A stretch of 64,000 bases of DNA, taken from NCBI GenBank assembly GCA_002778195.1, contig PCDI01000002.1, positions 434,001-498,000 of the forward strand, written 5' to 3'. Positions 32,695-42,467 of this stretch are shown piece by piece. The notes beneath the pieces were generated by a model that did no database searches, was not told the origin of the DNA, and saw nothing but the letters and a program-made list of their open reading frames with translations. How positions within the stretch are numbered: the stretch's first letter is position 1; each line of letters begins with the position of its first letter. The position numbers and the translations under genes were made by a program. Source of the stretch: Raffaelea ambrosiae (Eukaryota; Ascomycota; Sordariomycetes; Ophiostomatales; Ophiostomataceae).

Positions 32695-33377
32695 GATGAG
32701 GTGGTGGGAATTGGCGACGAAACAAGCAAAACAGAGGATTCCAACACACCAGCAGGGAGAACGCAATGAATCCAATTGCACCCGCGGACTCTTCAAGCAA
32801 ACGTGCCCGATATATTACTTTGGACCGGCGATGCCGTCCATGCTATGCACGCCTTGCAAATGTAAGCAGGTGACACCACCCTGCAGCAACGAAAACCTGA
32901 TAGGGGGGGGACACGAGAACACCGGTCGCTGCCACAGCTGCTGCTTGTGGCCATGCGGGCAGCGTCGGCAAAGGGAGCTGGTGTCCGGGCCGCTACCCGG
33001 ATAAGGGACTTGGGCCAATCAAGTGATATCATCTCGTAAATGGGGACATGCGCCCAAGACCGCCCACCCTTGGAAGCTGTCGCCGGCCGGCAAGACGACA
33101 GAGCACTGGCCCTGGGAAATACGAGATGCACTAGTGTCGTGCGGATTGATCCTTTTTGACAGCAAGGCGATCGCCGGCGTTCTATGGCGGCCATGTGGAG
33201 ATGCAGATTCGCACAGCCAGAATGGGGGTGGACAAGGGTAAAAAGGCAGCAAATGGCAAGCAGAAACAGCACATGTGCTTCTTCGTAGCGTTCTCTACCA
33301 TTTGCGAACAAAACTGGATTACTTCCATCTTTCTGTCCCTCGATCTCCGCCCATCGTAGCTTGACAATCCCCGAACC
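32695..33377. other. divergent promoter, dioxygenase / ACMSD-type decarboxylase
   Basis: This 683-bp shared promoter has a GGATAAGGGACTTGGG element around 33000 on the plus strand, which resembles only one half of a QA-1F site. A run of G occurs near 32903-32910. No gene is supported. Confidence 0.5.
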
Positions 33378-34785
33378 ATGGCCCAACCCGGTGTAGATGG
33401 CGGTGGCGGCTTGGGCGAAGACGCCGGCTGCCGCTGCTGTCGGACCGTCCGCGGTCCAACCACACCGCCCCGGTCGCCGCCCACGACCTCGATGCAGCAC
33501 CAGCACGACGGGTCGGCCCTCTACCGCATCGACGTCCACACGCACATCATGCCGTCGTCGCTGCCGGACTTGAGCGCGTACCCGAGCAACCCCGTGAACG
33601 GCGACGCCTCCTCGCCGTGGCTCGAGCTGCGGCCCTCCGCCAAGGACCCGGCCATGATCGACATGTACGCGGGCGGCGCCTTCTTCCGCACGGTCGAGCC
33701 CAACTGCGTCGACGCCGCCGTCCGCCTCCGCGACATGGACGCGGCCGGCGTCGACGTGCAGATCCTCAGCACCGTGCCCATCCTCTTCTTCTACGACCAG
33801 CCGGCCGCGCCGGTGACGGTGTTGGCGGGCGCGCTCAACGACCACATAGCCGCCGTCTGCGCCGCGCACCCGACACGCTTTGTCGGCCTGGCCACGGTGC
33901 CGCTCCAGGACGTCGACGCTTCCGTAGCCGAGCTGCGCCGGGCGCGCCTGGAGCTCCATCTCCATGGCGTGGAGATCGGCACGACCATTGGCGCGACCAA
34001 CCTGGACGACCCGCGCCTCGCCCCGTTCTGGTCCGCCTGCGAGGCGCTCGACATGGCCGTGTTTGTGCACCCGCTGGGCTATGCGCTGAGCCGCGAGAAC
34101 GCGCAGCGGTGGGCCAAGTACTGGGGCTCGTGGCTGGTGGGCATGCCGGCCGAGACGGCGCTGGCCATGCTGGCGCTGACGGCGTCGGGCGTGCTGCTGC
34201 GGCATCCGCGCCTGCGGCTGTGCTTTGCGCACGCGGGCGGTGCGTTTCCGCCGCTGCTGGGCCGGATTGAGCACGGCTATGCGTGTCGGCCAGACCTGGT
34301 GGCGGCGGACGCGGGCGGCGTGAGCCCGGGGGAGCATCTAGCCGGACGGCCAGCCACGGCGGCGGCAGCAGACGAGACGACGGCCGGTGGCGGCGGCATC
34401 TGGGTGGACTCGCTGGTGCACGACGCGGACCTGCTGGAGTACCTGTGCAAGAAGATGGGTGGTTCACAGCGCATTGTGATGGGCAGCGATTATCCGTTTC
34501 CATTAGGGGGTGAGTCGATCGGGCGCTTGGATTGCATTTTTTTCTGTCACTTCTCACTTCTCTCTTTTTTTGTTTTGGTGCCCCGATCCACTAACAAAAA
34601 CAGAGGTCCCCGTGGCCGGCAGAATGATCTGCACCGACGACCAGTTATCCAAGTTCCTCAGTTGGGAGGAACGAGCCGGCATGTTATCAAAAAATGCCAT
34701 TGACTTGTTTCGACTGGGACCGAGTTTCGAAAAAGCCTACCATGAACGGTTAAAGGATTTCCAGACAGGAACGAAGGCGCTATAA
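33378..34785 (+). CDS. amidohydrolase, aminocarboxymuconate-semialdehyde decarboxylase (ACMSD) type
   Basis: Exons 33378..34509 and 34604..34785 encode 437 aa; starting at the second Met (33492) would give 399 aa and fits the family N-terminus DVHTHIMP better. The metal site is visible: HTH near the N-terminus, His in VFVHPLG, His in FAHAGG and Asp in MGSDYPFPLG. LSTVPILFFYDQP, FVGLATVPLQD and LGRIEHGY are typical of ACMSD/2-amino-3-carboxymuconate decarboxylases. The related gamma-resorcylate (2,6-dihydroxybenzoate) decarboxylases and isoorotate decarboxylases share this fold. The adjacent dioxygenase supports the ACMSD assignment. The reaction would release CO2 and give 2-aminomuconate semialdehyde. 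An Ala/Gly-rich insert (near 34340-34400) is unusual. Confidence 0.88.
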
Positions 34786-37189
34786 GGTTTTGGGGAAGAA
34801 ACGGGGAGAAATTGGGCATGGCAGGCAGTATTTTGGATAGGAAAGCTTGGATGGGAAAGCCGGGCCACTCGCAAAGTTAAAGGTTTGTTATTTTATGAAA
34901 TGAAATTTCCAATACGTCTACCAGTATCACGTACAGGCCTCGTCAGATCGCCCGAGGACTGCCCGTGTACAGCCAGCCTGGCCGAGGGAATCCTGGCGAT
35001 GCTTATACTGGTAGAACTACATGAAAGCCCACTTAAATGCAAACAACGTAGTTATGGCAAGAGCAAGGCCGCCTCGGTCAGCCTTCTCCGTTACGGCGGT
35101 ACCCTCTTGTGCACAGAAAAATAATATGGAAGAGGCCCTTTGCTTCGTGGAGAAGAGGTCGCTGTGAAGGGCTGTGTAGGACTGGGAATGACTGGCTTTG
35201 GGAAAGGTCGGCCTTCCGAACCTATTTCCCCGCCTCTTACTTCACATTGCTGACCCACTGGCAAATGCCCGACACAATATGATGCTTCTGGTCATCAGTG
35301 GCAAGCTGGGCTTCAACCCCAAGACAGGGAATGCCGAGCGGGTGCTGGATCTCGACACAGGAACTGGTGAGCTGCTGCTGTTGTTATCTTCTTGGTCACT
35401 GCAGTTTCATATGCGCTAATAGCCATCGCGAGGCATCTAAGCTACTCATTATGGTGCCGTTCAAATCGTCCCACTTGGCCCGCCGTTCCACTCTCCCCAC
35501 CCGTACCTGATCTACATGGCTCGTCCACATCTGTTGGTTGACTTTGTTCCAGAATTCCAAGACCATTGGTCTGTGGCACGATGCCAACGTGAAGAGCGTA
35601 TTGGAAGATCTGATGCTGTTCCTGTACACGCGCGGTCTCGGCATGAGCAAGGATGAGCGCTTGCTGTTCTGCGCCAACGCACGCAATACACGACCCAATG
35701 ATCTATGCCTCGGGCCATTGTAAGTGTGAATAAGGTGGTGGATGGCAAAAGAGTGAAAGAGAAAAGGACGAGAGAGAAAACATCTTATTGATCTATGGAC
35801 GGAAGTTTCACGTGCTGCAAACGCCCAGAATCAAACAGCCTAACGTCACCCCATCATTGTCCACTGCCCTCCATGATCGCGGTAAATGAACTTATCAATT
35901 TAGAAACTATTCATTTGTTTTCTTCCCATAGCGATGTCTGGACTTTATTGCGAACCACAACTGTTTATTGCGAGGTTTCAAGTACAACCAGACAACTAAC
36001 CAATATCTGTTACGCGTTTGATTTATGGTTGAAAGGGGATAACTTACTACCCAAGACCATCTCGTGGTGCAATGGTCACAATCGCATGCGATTTACTTGC
36101 TTTGCCCCAACCATAACCACAGATATTCAGGTCACCCGCTTCATAACAGGATTAACACATTCGCGGAACAATATAATCTGGTCGCGGCAATGCAAATTCC
36201 GTTCTTGGATGGATAAGGCTTCATATCGCTCCTTGGCATTGTTGTGCAGCTCGCAAGTATTGACGATGGATTCAGCAAAACCAAACTGGCGAAGCGGACA
36301 GAGAGGTCCAAGTTTTTTCAACGATCTCTGAGGCCCGTCGGTTCACCGTATCAAGGCATGTCCGGTCGAGATCGCTTTGTGGTAGGTGGTATACTTATCC
36401 GACGCTGCAGCTGACGGCGACGCGTGGTGCAAATCAGGTGTACCGTAGACCTTGATTCGGCTGCTTTCTACCGTTTCTTAGGCCACACTCCTCGAGACCG
36501 CATGTTTGCGTGGTGCCACGTGGGGGTGAATGGAACCCAGCGTCTCTTCGTCGAAGACCGGATATCTGGCATGTCACATAACTGAAGATAGAGGGAAATG
36601 TGAAAGAAACGGATAAGAAAGGCTGGATGAGAGGGCATGATAATCACCGCAAACAAATCCGCACTAATACGAACCAGACAAGCTTTAGATAATAAAAAAA
36701 ACACCAGCGGGTCCTCGCTGGACACAGCTGCTATTAATACGCCGCTTGGAGGGGCGACTGCGTAGGATTCTATATTCTCCAGACGTTTTGAAGCATTTGG
36801 CCCTTTTTCTGGGGTGTATTACACCGAACACCGGCCCGGTGCGCTATCACAGACCCTGGCTAGCACCTCCGCAATGGGCATTGCGCGTAGCAAAAGGGGA
36901 GAACTGGCTGGCCGCACTGATACGGCGATGGTACTTGATATCAGATGTAACAATTCGCGGATTGTACAATCAACAGAAAAAAACCATTCGCTGGTCGCAG
37001 CCAGTCTTATCGGACCTGCACGCAGTTTTCCGCTCTCAGACCTGCAGATGCAGGGTCTTACCGACTGGACTGTTCTATAAAGGGGACTGGAAGCAGAAAT
37101 GCTTCGGCTAGCGTGTACCAGGAGCACATCTTGGGCCCGGAGCATAGCCATACCTCATTTTACGCCATCTCGGAACCAAGCAGCTCAAT
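34786..37189. other. gene-poor AT-richer region with relics
   Basis: This 2.4 kb region has no intact gene. It contains the methyltransferase remnant described separately (about 35230-35720). Elsewhere the frames are broken. A minus-strand stretch at 36127-36321 encodes a 64-residue frame of unclear origin. The composition is more AT-rich than the flanking genes, consistent with decay. The final few hundred bases are the promoter of the Dal5-type transporter. Confidence 0.55.
35230..35722 (+). pseudogene. remnant of a LaeA-like SAM-dependent methyltransferase
   Basis: One frame around 35243-35368 reads HIADPLANARHNMMLL, LGFNPKTGNAERVLDLDTGTG, which matches the motif I region of fungal LaeA/UMTA-type methyltransferases, where a donor (GTGAGC) often follows the GTGTG. 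A second frame (35550-35680) reads KTIGLWHDANVKSVLEDL and FLYTRGLGMSKDE, matching the family C-terminal block with an FTRxLGWSxEE-like core. About 200 middle residues (motifs II-IV) are missing or unreadable, and stops separate the pieces. It is therefore a decayed, internally deleted copy. LaeA-like genes are frequent members of fungal secondary-metabolite clusters. Confidence 0.7.
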
Positions 37190-39425
37190 ATGTCTCAAGA
37201 CAAAGCCATGCCCGCCACGGGCGGTGTGGAGGGCCGGCTCTCCGCCGAGCAACTCGACGCCAAAGTCGACAAAAAGGATATCGAGGCAGTAGCAGCCCCA
37301 GAGGGAGCCAAGGTCGCGGAAGGCATCACGTACGAGGTGGACGGCATGATCATTGACGATTCGGGTACGTACGTCCTGTGGATGCGATGGGATGTCTGGT
37401 GCTGACGAACAACTGCAGAGTTCACAGAGGAGCAGTACAAGAAGCTCACCCGAAAGATCGACATGTACCTGATTCCGCTGATGTAAGTCCGCCCCGGGAA
37501 ACCTGCACACACGACCACAGCCACTGGGCTAACGAGTCCGACAAAAAGGTTCTATTGCTACGCAATCCAGCAGATGGACAAGACATCCGTCAGCACGCAG
37601 GCGGTACGATATGCTTTCCCCGTGTCTCTCTGTTGACGGTCGCTTGTGCTGACGTCCCCTCTGCATACCTGCAGCTTTTCGGCATCCGGGAAGATACACA
37701 CATGGTTGGCCAGCAGTACCAGTGGCTGACAACGATGTAAGCCCAACGCATAGACTACCAACCACGCCCATGACGTGCACAGTTTGCGGTCGTGACTGAC
37801 AAAGAACCCCAGCTTCTACATCACGTACCTCGTCGGCCAGTTCCCGTCCAACCTCCTGCTGCAGCGCTTTCACATGGGCCGCTGTCTCTCTATCTACATG
37901 CTCTGTTGGGGTATGTTTCACCCTTCCCACACGGCAGACGGCAGATGACAGACGCTGACTTTTTTTTTCTTCTTTTTTTCCCCTTATCTTTTCTTTCTCT
38001 AGGCACCTGCGTCATTTGCATCAGTGCCGCCCAAACCTGGCCACAACTGATGGCGCTGCGTGCGCTGCAGGGCATCTTCGAGTGCGCCATCTCGCCCGGG
38101 TTCCTGCACATCACGGGTCTGTGGTACCGTCGCAAGGAGCACGCCAGCCGGTCTCTGCTCTGGCAGGCTTCCGAGTATATATTCTCCATTGCTCTGCAGC
38201 TCATGGTGTACGGCATCGCCAGGCACGCAGACGCCCACGGCGGCCTGTCTCCGTGGCGGGCGATCTCGCTCTTCCTCGGGGCGGCCACGCTGGCCGGCTC
38301 GGTGGTCAGCTTCTTCATCCTCGGAACGCCGAGCGAGGTGCGGTGGCTGAGCAAGACGGAAAAGCGCATGGCGTAAGGCCCACCCCTCCCTCCTATACGG
38401 CCTCCAAATACACTTCAAAAGGACCTCGGAAAGATCCAAAGTATGTGTCGCTAACAAGTCCAAGCATGGCCCGTGTCGCCGAGAACAAGCTGGGCCATGA
38501 CACGACCGGACACCGGTGGTCGTGGCCCCAGACGATCGAGGCCTTCAAGGATCCCCAGACTTGGTTTTCCTTTGTGAACGGCTTTTTGAACAACATCCCC
38601 AACGGGTAAGTGCCAGTCGGACCCAAGTTTCGGATCTGGCCTGCATCCATTTTCTGACACCTCCCACAGCGGCTTCACCACTTTCAGCACCATCATCTAC
38701 ACGTCGTTTGGTTTTACCAACTGGGAGACCGTTCTCTACGGGCTGCCCCGTAATGGTAGGATTGCCCGCGTCCACCCCGGCACAAGACTTTGTGACTGAC
38801 CCTCGAACCAGCTGTCGGCTTCGTCTGCTTCATTGCGGTGGCCTACTACCTCCAGCGATTCCAGAACCAGCGCGTGTACCTCATGGTGATGTCCTGCGTC
38901 ATCGCCTTCATCGGCGTCCTGTGCATGTCCTTGCTCCCCAATGACCCGTCGCTCATGTGGACCAAATGGGGCATGTACATGATGACCGTCGTCTTTGCCT
39001 TTGCCATTTTCGTGGCCTGGACCCTCAGTACGTTGGCTTGCCCTCTCTTTGTCATCTCTTCGTCTTTGTTCCCCTCGCTAACACACCCAGTCCCCTCCAA
39101 CGTCGCCGGTGGCACCAAACGGACGGTCGTGAACTCCATGACTTTTGCGGGCTACTGTGTCGGCAACATGGCCGGCTCGCAGGTCTTCCGGACCGACGAC
39201 GCGCCGCGCTACGTCAAGGGCACCGTGGCCTGCTGCGTCGCCTTTGGGCTCGAGATTGTGGTGCTCCTGCTGTGGCGAGCGTGGTACGCGTACGAGAACC
39301 GCCGGCGCGACCGCGTTGCCGCGGCGAGCGGGCTGTCCAAGGAAGAGCAGGAGCGCATCGGTCGTGAACTGGCTGAGCAGGACAAGACGGACTGGGAGAA
39401 CCCGCACTTCCGGTACACCATGTAG
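37190..39425 (+). CDS. MFS transporter, Dal5 (anion:cation symporter) type, copy 2
   Basis: Ten exons (37190..37364, 37419..37482, 37549..37603, 37675..37736, 37813..37910, 38003..38372, 38465..38605, 38670..38755, 38812..39027, 39091..39425) encode 533 aa. Every junction keeps phase and rebuilds family sequence: KIDMYLIPLMFYCYAIQQMDK, WLTTIFYITYLVGQFPSNLLLQRFHMGRCLSIYMLCWG, LRALQGIFECAISPGFLHIT, IPSNVAGGTKRTVVNSMTFAGYCVGNMAGSQVF. This is the allantoate-permease family, about 12 membrane helices, plasma membrane. Exons of 55-98 nt near the 5' end make this the most intron-rich gene of the window. The substrate is unknown. It may serve the 3-hydroxyanthranilate genes upstream (inference). Confidence 0.9.
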
Positions 39426-39727
39426 GCATGTCGATCGAGGCCAGGTTCGCCGTCGGGCTCTCCGTATGCATTAGTGAATTGATCAATACAAGATACAAGG
39501 AAAATAAGGTATCATTGGGGAGTTTTACGTGCACCCAGGACTACCCTATCAACAGAATGGCCGAATTCCCGTCCCAGCTGCCCGGGTTCCAGATGGATAA
39601 ATCCAGAGGGAAGTCTCGCCCGAGTCTAATGTTCTCTCTTCCAACATGCCCATCGTTTTGTAGAACTCCCAACTCGAATAGAGGTGCACACCATGAACTG
39701 TTCTAAGCCCAGACAAACGCACACACG

Positions 39728-41143
39728 CTAGTCTTCTGCCCCCTTTTCACGGACGGCATCCAAAACGATAACAGACCGCTTATCCTTGAAGGTGGCCTCC
39801 TTCCCAGCCAGGGAGACGGTCAGCTCCCATTCGAACATGTGTGTCAGCCTGAACGGCTTCGTGTAGACGCTCGGCTTGATGCGCTTGAACCCGACACCCG
39901 TCGATGCCAGCTGGAACGGGAAAATCCGCCCGAGATCCAGCGGCGCGGCGCCGGTCTGCGTCGGAATCAAGAGCGGACCCGTTGTGCTGCTCGGCAGGGG
40001 TGTCTCCCCGGGGTAGTCCACCAGCGTCTGCCGGAAAATCGCTTCAATCTGCCGGTTCTCGGCCATCTCGGCCTTGATCTGCCCCAACGTGACCAGTTCG
40101 AGCTTGAAGGCCTGCACGACCAGCGGCTGCTCCACATGGGCCAGGCTCTCGCTCGTCTGGGTCCAGTCGGGCGTGGCCGCGACCAGGAACGGCGGCAGCA
40201 GCTGCGTGTTGTCCAGCTGGACCACGTGCGCCACCTCCAGGGCGAGGACAAAGCTGTAGCGCGGCAGATTGCTCGACCTGTGCGGCAGAGACAACTTGGA
40301 GGATTTGGACGACCCGCCGCCAAACAGCTTCTTGGTCTTTTGCGAAAACGACAACTTCTTGGGCTTCGCAGGCTCGGCCTTTTTCGGCTCGCCCCCCATG
40401 GCCTGGTCGTCGGCCTCGATCTGGTTCTCGTCCTTGGCTTGGACCTGTTTCTCAGCCTGGGCTTGGGTCTGGCTTGCAATCTGTCCCGGCTCCTGAAGAC
40501 GGGCGCTGGCAATGGTGGTGGCCGGGTAGGGGCCGGGCTTCTCCGGGAAGCTGTCGGTCAGCGGCTCCGTCGGCGGGTTCCGCAGCTGCAATTGGCGGCG
40601 CGCCAACCCCAACTGCCGCTTCCTGCCACGCAGTTCGGCCAGCATGTAGTATTCTACGGTTGCAGTGCCCTCGAGACGAAAGTCATGCAGACTCTCGCTG
40701 AGGGAGGGTGGCAAGTTCCGGTCGTCCTCGTCTCCCGACGCCTTCAGACTGCCCCCTGGCTGGGAAAAGGGCGCCAGCGGGACGGTGCAGCAGAAGGGAA
40801 ACTTGGTCCACTCCTGCTTTTTCTCCGGAATCACAATGGGTCCCCGGTATACGACCTCTTCGGTGGTAAAGGACGAGAGCTCCGCCGTGGTGTGCGACGT
40901 GTCCTTCGTCCGGTTGCCAAAGTTGACGCGCTCCTGCGTGACCCGCGACTTGATGGCGCCCTTCAAGGTCATTGTGATGGTCGCTTCGCCGGGCTCGTTC
41001 ATCGTGTCGCGGCGGCACACATGGCCCGAAATCGTCTGCCCCGGGTAGTAGTATTCGAGGGGGTCGTCGATATGGATGGAGAGGGAGGGTTCGTCCTCTG
41101 CGGTCGGCTGCTCCGAGAAACGTGTTATAAACAGAAGGCTCAT
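39728..41143 (-). CDS. alpha-arrestin-like protein
   Basis: This intronless gene encodes 471 aa. An N-terminal arrestin beta-sandwich (LSIHIDDPLEYYYPGQTISGHV, ITMTLKGAIKSRV, FPFCCTVPLAPFSQPGG) is followed by a Gln/Lys-rich charged linker and a second arrestin-like half ending in TFKDKRSVIVLDAV. Fungal alpha-arrestins recruit Rsp5-type ubiquitin ligase to plasma-membrane transporters for endocytosis. I find no PPxY motif, which most such adaptors use to bind the ligase; one LPRY is the nearest match. It may therefore be a divergent or regulatory arrestin-fold protein. It lies convergent with a Dal5-type transporter, 302 bp apart. That gap holds no gene. Confidence 0.8.
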   Translation of the reverse strand: MSLLFITRFSEQPTAEDEPSLSIHIDDPLEYYYPGQTISGHVCRRDTMNEPGEATITMTLKGAIKSRVTQERVNFGNRTKDTSHTTAELSSFTTEEVVYRGPIVIPEKKQEWTKFPFCCTVPLAPFSQPGGSLKASGDEDDRNLPPSLSESLHDFRLEGTATVEYYMLAELRGRKRQLGLARRQLQLRNPPTEPLTDSFPEKPGPYPATTIASARLQEPGQIASQTQAQAEKQVQAKDENQIEADDQAMGGEPKKAEPAKPKKLSFSQKTKKLFGGGSSKSSKLSLPHRSSNLPRYSFVLALEVAHVVQLDNTQLLPPFLVAATPDWTQTSESLAHVEQPLVVQAFKLELVTLGQIKAEMAENRQIEAIFRQTLVDYPGETPLPSSTTGPLLIPTQTGAAPLDLGRIFPFQLASTGVGFKRIKPSVYTKPFRLTHMFEWELTVSLAGKEATFKDKRSVIVLDAVREKGAED

Positions 41144-41645
41144 GTTTTCTTTTCTTTCGTTTCCTTCTTTTTTCCTGCGCTTCTTCTTTTGTGTTTGTGT
41201 TTCTGTTGTTCTCCTGTATCTGCTTTGATCTGCTGTCCTCTTTGTCTTGAGGAAGAAACTAGGCGAGATTGACGTTCATGAAAAATGTGCGGGAGCTGAT
41301 AGTCGAAGAACGGATAGCGAGAACGAGTACTGCCTCTCCGCTTTACAGTTGATGTTGCCATACCCCATGTTCTCATATAATGTATTTAGTACACGGGATT
41401 TTCAGCTCTGCCTGCGCTATGCTAGAAGCAGCACGGGTGTTGGCTTGCCAAGGCTGCATTTTCCTACGATTGGATCAGAGCCAATGAAACAAGCATAACG
41501 GAATTCAGCTCGCATGTGAACTACCATAGTAGTCTGGGCGTTATTCCCTACAAGGCTACCAGCCCGAATTGGCGCCATGTATTAAAGTCGTGTGACCCCT
41601 GGCGCCGTTGACACCAACGCTCTAACTGAGCATTCATCAACCAAC
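41144..41645. other. divergent intergenic, arrestin / small membrane protein
   Basis: This 502-bp stretch is CT-rich next to the arrestin start on the plus strand and AT-rich in the middle. No gene is supported. Confidence 0.45.
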
Positions 41646-42327
41646 ATGGCCGGACTTGTCTTTAACGGCACCTGCCTCACAAAGTATAGCCTGTCCCTAC
41701 CACGCGACCACATACCCCCGGAAAATTATGTCAGCACACGGGGTGCGTGTCGCGGCTTCGAACTTACTGTCTCACTCACAAGGTTGTGCTAAGTATGAAT
41801 GAAAAGAGCCCGTGAGATATCTGGCGGCCTACGAGGCCAGGAAACAACCCCGCGATGACGACGAACATGCGGTCATCTCGTACTGCGGGCACACGCTACA
41901 ACAGAACGATGGCCTCTTCGCCTGGAAGGAGTGCCCCACTGAACGGTTATGGCAAGACATCCACGCCTACGCTGACCGCTTCCCGGTCGAAGCTTCGGCC
42001 TGAGATGGAACAAAGATGGTCGTCGTTCAGAGGACCGTCGGGGCCAAAGAGCAACTCCCTCCTTCATTGCGGGGACTTCTTCACGCCTCCAATGGCGACC
42101 AGCACGGTCGACATGACCATTCATACTCATGGCCGGCCAAGCTTGTTCACAAAAAGCGAGAGGATAGCCGGCTGGTGAAGAGGGTGCGCCCTTGGAAAGA
42201 GCTGTCCAGGGGCGCCAAAGCCGGTATCATCATCGGCAGCATCTTTGGCATCTTTCTTCTTGTGCTTTTGGTATTGTCCGCATTCAATGCATATGTCTGG
42301 TATGAATATAGCCAGGGGCGCGTATGA
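41646..42327 (+). CDS. putative small single-pass membrane protein (tentative model)
   Basis: A tentative three-exon model is 41646..41742, 41807..41985 and 42031..42327 (190 aa). Exon 1 encodes MAGLVFNGTCLTKYSLSLPRDH. Exon 2 begins EPVRYLAAYEARKQPRDDDEH and is reached through an intron with GTGCGT and AAAG. Exon 3 carries a basic stretch and one membrane helix (GIIIGSIFGIFLLVLLVLSAF). Exons 2 and 3 share a frame but are separated by a TGA at 42001-42003. The proposed 45-nt intron (41986-42030, GT..CAG) removes it, but is shorter than the others here. Alternatives are two separate peptides or a broken gene. No family was recognised. Confidence 0.45.
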
Positions 42328-42467
42328 CTAGCGATTGGTTTCCTTGTCGGTTTTGACCAGGATATATTAGGGATCAAGGGAATGCATTCTATGGGTTGTA
42401 GTTAGGGATTTTTTTTTTCTTGTGCGTCTGAGACAACTCAGCGCTCGTTGGTTCTGGTTGACTACCA

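Noticed and set aside
32793..34337. Minus-strand open frame (514 aa) opposite the ACMSD-type gene
   Set aside because: Arg/Gly/Val/His-biased composition without motifs; the plus strand has the amidohydrolase metal site.
36127..36321. Minus-strand 64-residue frame resembling the start of a HeLo/STAND-type protein
   Set aside because: The resemblance is only in helix-like spacing and cannot be supported without a profile search.
35795..36331. Possible 178-aa plus-strand gene in the gene-poor region
   Set aside because: The composition is Ser/Thr/Leu-rich and typical of AT-rich noncoding DNA, with no motif and no splice structure.
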